Assembly (NCBI GenBank): GCA_016869415.1
Contig: VGEI01000151.1
Location: 1 to 8,179 of the forward strand
Direction of reading: 5' to 3'
DNA from: Alphaproteobacteria bacterium
Lineage (GTDB): Bacteria; Pseudomonadota; Alphaproteobacteria; CACIAM-22H2
Length of the DNA stretch: 8,179 nucleotides
Each line of letters starts with the position of its first letter. Position 1 is the first letter of the stretch. Made by a program: the position numbers and the translations under genes. Below, piece after piece: positions 1-6,060 of this stretch. The notes under the pieces are model-generated. The model saw only the letters and a list, made by a program, of their open reading frames with translations. It had not been told where the DNA came from and did not search any database.

Positions 1-576
1 GAGTTCATGGACTATGTGCCGGCTGGCAAGGTCATCCGCCTGGGCCCGAAGGACGCGGTAGTCCTCGGCTATATGAAGTCCTGCTGGCGCGAGACCATCA
101 CCGGCGGCACGGTGACGGTTGGCGAGGAGCAGAGCACGGTGGCCGATGGCGGCCGCGTCCAGCGCGAGAAGGTTGGCTGCGATACTAAGATGCAGTTGAC
201 CCAGGCACAGGCGAGCAAGAGCGGCGCCATGGTCTTCCGCGCTCCGCCAAGGCCGGGCGCTGCACCGGGGGCGCCGCCAGCGGCGCAGCTCACGCTCTAC
301 GGCCTGTCGCCGGTGGTCGAGGTCAAGGGTGGCGGCAAGCTGGTCATCGAGCGCCTCGACCAGGCGGGTGAGCGTCACGAGGTCACCATCGGTGGGCAGC
401 AGCTGCTGCGCGGCTCCTTCTACGATTTCGCCAAGGCGGAAAAGGCGCTCGAGGCCGGCGGCCTTTATCGGGCCAGCGTCGGCACGCAACAGATCGTCTT
501 CAAAGTCGATCCCTTTGCCCGGCCCGGTCAGGCGCCGGTCGTGGGTCGCCTCCTGAGGTTCGAACCCACAAGCTGA
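1..576 (+). CDS. Unidentified beta-rich, probably extracytoplasmic protein (5' partial)
   Basis: I do not recognise this protein with confidence. The frame is open to the left edge (codons GAG, TTC precede the ATG at 7), so the visible 189 residues from that ATG are probably the C-terminal part of a longer protein whose export signal lies outside the window. Numbered from that Met, residues 5-60 are Gly/Val/Thr-rich and beta-like, with two cysteines (C26 in SCWRE, C58 in VGCD) that could form a disulfide in the periplasm. Residues about 78-94 form an Ala/Pro linker, followed by a second beta-rich segment (about 95-185). The first segment faintly resembles FecR-like beta domains, which is inference only. 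The TGA stop lies 16 bases before the adenylate cyclase ATG, so the two genes are probably co-transcribed, and a sensory or accessory role for the cyclase is possible but unproven. Composition matches the neighbours. I am confident it is coding and unsure of its function. Confidence 0.75.
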   Translation, partial: EFMDYVPAGKVIRLGPKDAVVLGYMKSCWRETITGGTVTVGEEQSTVADGGRVQREKVGCDTKMQLTQAQASKSGAMVFRAPPRPGAAPGAPPAAQLTLYGLSPVVEVKGGGKLVIERLDQAGERHEVTIGGQQLLRGSFYDFAKAEKALEAGGLYRASVGTQQIVFKVDPFARPGQAPVVGRLLRFEPTS

Positions 577-592
577 AGCGTCTGCGTTCGTC

Positions 593-2749
593 ATGGGGGG
601 GATCGGTCGGCGCGACTTCGTCGCGGCCCTGCACATTGCGCTGGCCGCTGGGGTGCTGTTCTCCACCCCGACGTTCGATGTGCTGCGCGGCCTGTCTCTT
701 GATGTGCTGACGGCGCTACGCTGGCGGATCGCAGGATCGTCGCACGATCCTGCCGCCTCGCCGGCTGTGGTCGTGGCACTCGACGAGGAGACCTATCAGA
801 CTCCACCTTTCGAGGGCACGCCGAACGTCACCTGGACGCGTGAGATCGCCCGCGTAATCGGCGCAGTGATCGAGGGCGGAGCCAGCGTCATTGGCTTTGA
901 CATCGTCTTTCCCACCTCGATCGAGCAGTCGCAGATCCCCTTTGGCGAGGAGACGTTGGGTGCGCGCGTGCGCGGCTTCGACCGCGACTTTCTGCAGACC
1001 CTGGCGCGTAACGCGCGGGCTGGCAAGATCGTGCTTGGCCAGGTGCAGCACAGCGATCACCCGATCATTCCTTCGCCGGGGCAGCGCGTCGCGGTTCAGC
1101 AGCAGCGCAACATCCGTTTCCTCAACGCTCACAACGATCCGGACGATATCGTCCGGCGCTTGCCTTTGTGGTTTCAAGCCGGCGAGAGTCGTGTGCCGTC
1201 GATGGCCCTGGAGCTGGCAGCACGCGCCCAGGGTGTGACACCGCAGATAGACGGGGACGGCAACGTCGACCTTGCCGGCTATCGTGTTCCGGCCGACATC
1301 CCGAACACCGTCACTCTGCGCTTCGAAGGCGGCGCCGACGACATCCCGACCTTCTCGCTCGCCGATCTCAGGGCCTGCGCAGAGAAGGACGACAAGGAGT
1401 TCTTCCGGCGGCATTTCAACGGAAAGGTCGTGCTGCTGGGAACTGTGCTCGATGTCGAGGACCGCAAACTCACCTCGAAACGCTTTGCCACGGGCGTTGA
1501 AGGCTCGCGGGCTGCGCGCTGCGCGCTGCCGCCGCCGAAGAGCGAGAGCAAGTTCGTGCGGGACTCGATCTCCGGGGTCTATATGCACGCGACGGCAGTC
1601 AACAACCTGATCCGCCGCGAGGCGGTGACAGAGCTCGGCCGGATGCCGGGTGGCGCCATCGCCGTCGCCTTTTCGCTCGCCGCCGCCCTGGCGGCGCTGC
1701 TGCTTGCCCCGGTCTCGGCGGCGCTCGCCCTCGCCGGCATGATCGCCGTCTGGACCGGTGCCGCGACAGCGGCCTTCACGCAGTCTCTGGCTCTGCCGCT
1801 GCTCAATCCCGTCGCCGCCGGCGCGCTCGCCCTGGTGGCGACCGTCGGCTACCGCTTCATCGTCTCGGACAAGGACAAGCGGCTGCTGCGCAAGAGCTTC
1901 GCGCTCTATTTGGCGCCGGCAGTGATCGAGAAGATGATGGTTTCGCACAAGCCGCCGGAGCTGGGTGGTGAGAGCCGCACCATCACCGTCTTCTTCTCCG
2001 ATGTCGCGGGCTTCTCATCCTTCTCGGAGAAGCTGACCCCGAACGAACTGGTCGCCTTGATGAACGAGTATCTCTCGGCGATGACCGATATCGTCGAAGA
2101 GGAGGGCGGATTCGTCGACAAATATATCGGCGACGCGATCGTGGCGGTTTTCGGCGCGCCTCTCGATGATCCGCAACACGCCACGCACGCCGTGTGGGCC
2201 GCGCTCAAGTGCCGCGCCCGGCTCGAGGAGCTCAACCGGACGGCTGTGGCCTTCAAGGGCTTCAAGCTTGGGCAGCGTATCGGCCTCAATTCGGGCGAGG
2301 CCCTGGTCGGCAATATCGGCTCGCGCCGGCGCTTCAACTACACGGTCATGGGCGACGCGGTGAATCTCGCTTCGCGTCTGGAGGGTGCTAACAAGTATTT
2401 CGGCAGCTCGATCATGGCGGCGCAAACTACGATGGAGCTGGCCGGGCCCGGCTTCCTCTGGCGTGAGCTCGACGCCATCCGGGTGAAGGGCCGCGCCCAG
2501 CCGGTGAAGATCTACGAGCCACTGGCCGAGGTCGGACAGGAAACGCCAGAGCAAGCAGCTCACGCCCAGGCTTACGCCGAGGGTCTCGCCGCCTGGCGGG
2601 AGCGCGACTTCGCCAGCGCCATGATTGCGTTTTCGGGCACGGCGGAGGCGGACCCGCCGGCAGCCATGTTCCTTGAACGCGCCAAGGCTTACGCCTACAA
2701 GCCTCCGGGTCCCGACTGGGAGCCAGTCAACACCCTCGAAGGAAAATAG
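593..2749 (+). CDS. CHASE2 domain-containing class III adenylate cyclase
   Basis: This 718-residue membrane enzyme is predicted to convert ATP to cAMP in the cytoplasm in response to a signal sensed outside the inner membrane. An N-terminal hydrophobic helix (about 10-25) precedes a CHASE2 domain (about 35-345; LDEETY 63-68, GFDIVFP 101-107, GVYMHA 328-333). Three close hydrophobic segments follow (about 354-372, 376-395, 402-421), then a linker (429-447) and the cyclase domain (about 455-640). Catalytic residues are complete: metal-binding D470 (FSDVAGF) and D514 (KYIGD), adenine-selecting K510 and T584 (YTVMGD), and transition-state N591 and R595 (NLASR). The K/T pair favours ATP over GTP by family knowledge. 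Active sites form at the dimer interface, so a homodimer is expected. Residues 659-718 form a TPR-like tail with the PPGPDW motif often seen at the end of such proteins. No in-frame start exists between the ATG at 593 and the upstream in-frame TGA at 554-556. No good Shine-Dalgarno is visible, so translation may be coupled to the gene before. Confidence 0.95.
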   Translation: MGGIGRRDFVAALHIALAAGVLFSTPTFDVLRGLSLDVLTALRWRIAGSSHDPAASPAVVVALDEETYQTPPFEGTPNVTWTREIARVIGAVIEGGASVIGFDIVFPTSIEQSQIPFGEETLGARVRGFDRDFLQTLARNARAGKIVLGQVQHSDHPIIPSPGQRVAVQQQRNIRFLNAHNDPDDIVRRLPLWFQAGESRVPSMALELAARAQGVTPQIDGDGNVDLAGYRVPADIPNTVTLRFEGGADDIPTFSLADLRACAEKDDKEFFRRHFNGKVVLLGTVLDVEDRKLTSKRFATGVEGSRAARCALPPPKSESKFVRDSISGVYMHATAVNNLIRREAVTELGRMPGGAIAVAFSLAAALAALLLAPVSAALALAGMIAVWTGAATAAFTQSLALPLLNPVAAGALALVATVGYRFIVSDKDKRLLRKSFALYLAPAVIEKMMVSHKPPELGGESRTITVFFSDVAGFSSFSEKLTPNELVALMNEYLSAMTDIVEEEGGFVDKYIGDAIVAVFGAPLDDPQHATHAVWAALKCRARLEELNRTAVAFKGFKLGQRIGLNSGEALVGNIGSRRRFNYTVMGDAVNLASRLEGANKYFGSSIMAAQTTMELAGPGFLWRELDAIRVKGRAQPVKIYEPLAEVGQETPEQAAHAQAYAEGLAAWRERDFASAMIAFSGTAEADPPAAMFLERAKAYAYKPPGPDWEPVNTLEGK
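2738..2743 (+). promoter_or_regulatory. Ribosome binding site supporting a TTG start
   Basis: GAAGGA lies inside the last codons of the cyclase gene, nine bases before the TTG at 2753. It is the best Shine-Dalgarno match near this junction. It supports the TTG over the first downstream ATG (2801), which would fall inside the dinucleotide-binding loop of the dehydrogenase. Confidence 0.65.
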
Positions 2750-2752
2750 ACT

Positions 2753-3661
2753 TTGCCCGTCGATAAGACGTCGCCCATCGCCTTCCTCGGTCTCGGCAGC
2801 ATGGGCACGGCGATGGCCGTGCGCCTGCTGCGTGCCGGCTACAAGGTGCGGGTCTACAACCGCACCGCGGCACGCGCCCGCAAGTTGGCGCCGCTCGGCG
2901 CCGTCGTGGCGGCCAGCCCGCGCCAGGCCGCCGAGGGGGCGAAGGTTGTCTTCAGCATGGTCAGCGACGACCGCGCCTCACGCGAGGTCTGGCTGGGCAG
3001 CAAGGGCGCGCTGGCCGCGCGTCTCGCGCCGAGTGCCTATGCCGTCGAGTGCTCGACCCTGTCGGCGGGCTGGATCCATGGTCTGGCCAGCCGCGCGGCG
3101 GCGCGCCGCGTTCGCTTGGTCGACTGCCCGGTCACCGGCATCCCCAGCGATGTCGAGGCCGGCCGGCTGATCCTGTTCGCCGGCGCCGGCAAGGCGGATA
3201 TCACGGCGCTGCGTCCGGTCTTCGAGGCGCTGGCGAAAGAGGTCATCCATTTCGGGCCGGTGGGTGCGGGCAACGCCTACAAGTTGATGATCAACCTGAT
3301 GGGCTCGGTGCAGATCGCCGCCTTGGCTGAAGGTCTGGTGCTGGCGGAACGCGCCGGGCTCAAGCTCGACACGGTCGTCTACGCTCTGCTGCGCGGTGCT
3401 GCGGCGAGTCCCCAGGTGATCCGCAACGCGCAGCGCATGCTCGAGGGCCGCCCGGAGCGCAACATCGTCTTCTCCGGCCGGCTGCGACTGAAGGATACGC
3501 GCTACGGCGTGGAGCTGGCGCGGCGTCTCGGTTTCGACGCGCGCCTCGGCAAGGTAGCCCTACGGCGCTACCAGGAGCTCGTCGACAGTGGCTTCGGCGA
3601 AGTCAACGAAAGCAAGCTCATCGACACGGTGCGGCGGATCTCGTCGGGCGGTCGGCGGTAG
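2753..3661 (+). CDS. NAD(P)-dependent oxidoreductase, 3-hydroxyisobutyrate dehydrogenase / beta-hydroxyacid dehydrogenase family
   Basis: This 302-residue cytoplasmic enzyme has the usual length and two-domain plan of the beta-hydroxyacid dehydrogenase family, which oxidises 3-hydroxy acids or reduces the matching semialdehydes. The N-terminal Rossmann fold carries GLGSMG at 13-18. N36-R37-T38 ends the second strand, where a basic residue usually indicates NADP(H) and an acidic one NAD(H). The substrate motif is DCPVTG at 124-129 in place of the common DAPVSGG. The catalytic lysine is K177 within GAGNAYKLMIN, with the conserved N181 four residues on. The second half is the helical dimerisation and substrate domain. 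The TTG start follows the cyclase stop by three bases and has a good ribosome site; starting later would destroy the nucleotide loop. It is the last gene of the + strand unit and ends 15 bases from the end of the converging ccmI. The exact substrate cannot be read from sequence: 3-hydroxyisobutyrate, tartronate semialdehyde, succinic semialdehyde and others are all possible. Confidence 0.92.
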   Translation: MPVDKTSPIAFLGLGSMGTAMAVRLLRAGYKVRVYNRTAARARKLAPLGAVVAASPRQAAEGAKVVFSMVSDDRASREVWLGSKGALAARLAPSAYAVECSTLSAGWIHGLASRAAARRVRLVDCPVTGIPSDVEAGRLILFAGAGKADITALRPVFEALAKEVIHFGPVGAGNAYKLMINLMGSVQIAALAEGLVLAERAGLKLDTVVYALLRGAAASPQVIRNAQRMLEGRPERNIVFSGRLRLKDTRYGVELARRLGFDARLGKVALRRYQELVDSGFGEVNESKLIDTVRRISSGGRR

Positions 3662-3676
3662 CGAGAGTCCAATCCT

Positions 3677-5071
3677 CTACTGCGTCTCGCGTTTCAGGCG
3701 ATCGATCTGCTCCTGGATCTCCTGCCGCTCCCGCGTATTGGCGGGAAGCTGATCGAGCAGGCGCTGCCAGAGCGCGACCGCAGCGGCGCGCCGCCCGGCC
3801 TCGGCTTCCGCAGCCCCGACGAACCATAGTGCGTCGCCGTGATTGGGATCGACGTCGAGAATCTTGCGCATGACGTCGACGAAGGGGGCCGGTGGTTTCT
3901 CGCCCGGCGCGATGGTCTCGAACAGTGCCCCGGCATAGTCGCTGAGCACCTCGATCCGCTGGGGGGCGAGTGCCGCCGCCTTGGCGTAGGCCTCGATCGA
4001 CTTGTCCTTCTCGCCCAGCACCTTGCGAGCCCGCCCCAGGCGCCGCCAACCTTCAATATCGTTGGGCTCGGCCTCGAGCCGGGCCGCCAGCGATTCGACC
4101 ATGCCGCGGATCATCTCCTGCTGCTGTGTCGGCGGCAGGCGGGCAATGGCCTCGGCTTGCGGGCCAGCAGGCACTGCCGCATCGCGGGCTGCCAACGACG
4201 TCGCAGCGGCGGAGGGTGCAAGCGTAGCGGAATCGATCTTTGCCTCGCTGGCTACACGGCGGATCTGGGTGCGCACACCCTCGAGCCACGGCGCATCGGG
4301 TGGCGAGATGGCCAGCAGATCGACCCAGGCCTGTAGGGCCTGCCTTGCCTCGCCGGCCTGTGCCCGCGCCAGGCCGAGATAAAAGCGCGAGCGCGGCTCG
4401 CGCTCGTCGGTCCGGCTTACCGCCTCGAAGAGGCGGATCGCTTCTGGCGTCACCGTGCCGCCGGCCGCCTGTATCAGCGCCTCGCCCAGTCCGCCACGCG
4501 CGTCGTTAGAGTCCGGTGCCAGCCGCAGTACATTCCGCCAGGCGGCGACGGCGCTGTCATATCGGCCGAGCGTGCCGTAAGAACGCGCCAGCAGCATCCA
4601 CCCCTGCGCGTCGTCGGGGCGATCCTTGAGGCGTTCGGCCAGCTGCTCGACCAGCGCCTCGTCCTGCCGCGTGTTGGGCTGCGTATCGGCGTGGCGCTGC
4701 GCCAGGGGCTGCCCGGGCAGATGCGGCGAGCCGAGGTCGAGATAGAGAACGAAGGCGCCGAGCGGCGCCACGACTGCCAGGGCGAGGACGGCCATCGGCA
4801 TGGCAGGCGACGCGGCAACGGGCGCTGCCTTCGTACTCCCGGTGCTGTCGGCGGCCAGTGCCCGGCGGCCGATCTCGGCGCGCGCCGCGCGTGCCTCCAT
4901 CTCGTCGATAAGCCCGCGTTTGGCGTCGCGCTCTACCTCGGCCAGCTGGTCGCGGTAGATCTCGATGTCGTAGGCGGCCCGCGAGGCTTCCTCCCGCGGG
5001 CGCCGGAGGAAGGGCAGCAGCAGGGCGCCGGCCGCCGCCAGCGTCATCGCCATGAAGACGGCCCAGATCAT
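3677..5071 (-). CDS. ccmI: Cytochrome c biogenesis protein CcmI (CycH), TPR apocytochrome chaperone
   Basis: CcmI binds the C-terminal region of apocytochromes c in the periplasm and delivers them to the CcmF-CcmH heme ligation complex. The 464-residue product begins with a membrane helix (about 2-21), then a cytoplasmic loop with the family signature YRDQLAEVERD (39-49) followed by RGL (52-54). A second helix (about 91-111) is followed by LGSPHLPGQPL (113-123), which matches the CcmI/CycH consensus after this helix. The periplasmic part has two TPR-like blocks (about 135-265 and 325-460, each with tryptophan and W/LG-type helix pairs) separated by an Ala-rich linker (about 275-312). It is on the long side for the family. 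The ATG overlaps the ccmH stop as ATGA, and GGAAAG lies just before the start inside ccmH, so translation is probably coupled. It is the last gene of the ccmFGHI unit and ends 15 bases from the converging dehydrogenase gene. Confidence 0.95.
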   Translation of the reverse strand: MIWAVFMAMTLAAAGALLLPFLRRPREEASRAAYDIEIYRDQLAEVERDAKRGLIDEMEARAARAEIGRRALAADSTGSTKAAPVAASPAMPMAVLALAVVAPLGAFVLYLDLGSPHLPGQPLAQRHADTQPNTRQDEALVEQLAERLKDRPDDAQGWMLLARSYGTLGRYDSAVAAWRNVLRLAPDSNDARGGLGEALIQAAGGTVTPEAIRLFEAVSRTDEREPRSRFYLGLARAQAGEARQALQAWVDLLAISPPDAPWLEGVRTQIRRVASEAKIDSATLAPSAAATSLAARDAAVPAGPQAEAIARLPPTQQQEMIRGMVESLAARLEAEPNDIEGWRRLGRARKVLGEKDKSIEAYAKAAALAPQRIEVLSDYAGALFETIAPGEKPPAPFVDVMRKILDVDPNHGDALWFVGAAEAEAGRRAAAVALWQRLLDQLPANTRERQEIQEQIDRLKRETQ

Positions 5072-5529
5072 CCGTCTTTCCGCTCGATCAGTGTGGCGAG
5101 ACGGCGCTCCTCATCGGCGGCCAGCGGCGCCGCCGCCTGGGCGGCTGGGCGCCGACGGAGGAAGACCAGCAGGCCGATGCCGGCGACGACCAGGATCGCC
5201 GCCGGACCAAACCACAGGGGCCAGGTGTCCGGCCGGACCGGTGGGCGCATCAGCACGTTGTCGCCGAAGCGCCGGACGAGGAACTCGGTGACTTGCCGGT
5301 CGGAATCGCCGGCAACGATGCGCTCGCGCACGATGCGGCGCAGATCGGCGGCCAGCGGCGCGTTGGAATCGTCGATCGACTGGTTCTGGCAGACCTGGCA
5401 ACGGATCTCGCGCGACAGGTTGCGGGCGCGCGCCTCTTGTGCCGGGTCGGTCAGCATCTCGTGCGGCAGCACGGCGAGGGCGGGCGCGGCCAGGAGGCTG
5501 AAGGCGAGGACGACGAGGAAGCGCTTCAC
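5068..5529 (-). CDS. ccmH: Cytochrome c maturation protein CcmH (CycL), periplasmic thiol-redox protein
   Basis: CcmH is a membrane-anchored periplasmic protein that, with CcmG, keeps apocytochrome CXXCH cysteines reduced for heme attachment and forms part of the CcmF-CcmH-CcmI complex. The 153-residue product starts with a signal peptide (KRF, then a hydrophobic run to about 17, APALA end at 15-19). The hallmark RCQVCQNQSI follows, with redox cysteines C44 and C47, then the conserved RFGDNVLMRPP (87-97) and a C-terminal membrane helix (about 105-124) followed by RRR. I chose the GTG at 5529 because it opens directly onto the signal peptide and overlaps the ccmG stop as GTGA. The frame stays open further upstream to 5841, but that part runs antiparallel to nothing recognisable and simply shadows ccmG in another frame. 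This is the short form of CcmH, without the fused TPR domain seen in Escherichia coli; here that part is the separate ccmI gene. Confidence 0.95.
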   Translation of the reverse strand: MKRFLVVLAFSLLAAPALAVLPHEMLTDPAQEARARNLSREIRCQVCQNQSIDDSNAPLAADLRRIVRERIVAGDSDRQVTEFLVRRFGDNVLMRPPVRPDTWPLWFGPAAILVVAGIGLLVFLRRRPAAQAAAPLAADEERRLATLIERKDG

Positions 5530-6059
5530 CGGCTCAGACTCGCGATCAATGGCAGGATCGTCTCCTGCAGATCCTTGGGCGAAATCGGTCCGACATGCTT
5601 GTGCCGGATGTGGCCGGTGCGGTCGATGACAAAGGTCTCTGGCACGCCATAGACGCCCCACTCGATACCGACACGGCCACTCTCGTCGTGGCCGATGGCG
5701 GCGTAGGGGTTGCCGAGCTCGCGCAGAAAGCGCGCGCTGTCCTCGGCCTTGTCCTTGTAGCTGATGCCGTAGAGCGTCAAGCCGCTCTCGCGTGCGAGGC
5801 GCATGAGGATCGGATGCTCGACCCGGCAGGGCACGCACCACGAGGCGAAGACATTCACCAGGGCCACCTTACTGCGCAGATCGCCGGACGACAGCGCGGC
5901 AACGCCGGCACCGGCGAGGGCGGGCAGCGCGAACTCGGGCACCGGGCGGTCGAGTAGCGCCGAGGGCACGCGGCTGGGATCGCGTGTCAGGCCGATGGCG
6001 AACCACAGGGCGATTGCCGTGAAGGCTGCCAGCGGCAGCAGATAGAGAAGGCGCCGCAT
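5526..6059 (-). CDS. ccmG: Thiol:disulfide interchange protein CcmG (DsbE/CycY)
   Basis: CcmG is a membrane-anchored thioredoxin-like protein of the periplasm that takes electrons from CcdA or DsbD and helps reduce the apocytochrome CXXCH motif. The 177-residue product has an N-terminal signal anchor (MRRLL, hydrophobic to about 24), the PVPEFALPAL segment (39-48), and the redox site WCVPC with C75 and C78. The CcmG fingerprint follows: E133 within GIEWGVYGVPE and the cis-proline P140, then FVIDRTG. I chose the ATG at 6059 because it gives the basic-hydrophobic anchor and lies one base after the ccmF TGA. The frame is open for another 38 codons upstream, but those overlap the end of ccmF and encode an Arg/Pro/Ser-rich stretch without family similarity. 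The stop overlaps the ccmH GTG start. Length and layout are normal for the family. Confidence 0.95.
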   Translation of the reverse strand: MRRLLYLLPLAAFTAIALWFAIGLTRDPSRVPSALLDRPVPEFALPALAGAGVAALSSGDLRSKVALVNVFASWCVPCRVEHPILMRLARESGLTLYGISYKDKAEDSARFLRELGNPYAAIGHDESGRVGIEWGVYGVPETFVIDRTGHIRHKHVGPISPKDLQETILPLIASLSR

Positions 6060-6060
6060 G

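Noticed and set aside
271..286. Perfect 7-base inverted repeat with a 2-base loop (GCGCCGC / GCGGCGC)
   Set aside because: It encodes the Ala/Pro linker of the first gene and has no T-tract, so it is better explained by codon composition than by a terminator.
716..1948. 410-codon open frame on the - strand, antisense to the cyclase
   Set aside because: It lies fully inside a gene with clear CHASE2 features, its product is Arg/Asp/Gln-rich with no domain or membrane pattern, and long antisense frames are expected in GC-rich coding DNA.
2625..3170. 181-codon + strand frame spanning the cyclase/dehydrogenase junction
   Set aside because: The Arg/Pro/Ser-rich product is a frame shadow of two well-supported genes.
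3661..3690. Inverted repeat GCGAGA / TCTCGC between the converging genes
   Set aside because: The stem is only six base pairs with an 18-base loop and no real T-run, too weak to call a terminator.
4691..5629. 312-codon open frame on the + strand across ccmI, ccmH and ccmG
   Set aside because: The product is Arg/Ala/Gly-rich and shadows three overlapping real genes on the other strand.
5530..5841. Upstream extension of ccmH to an ATG at 5841
   Set aside because: These 104 codons are an Arg-rich shadow of ccmG in another frame; the GTG at 5529 gives a clean signal peptide and the GTGA overlap.
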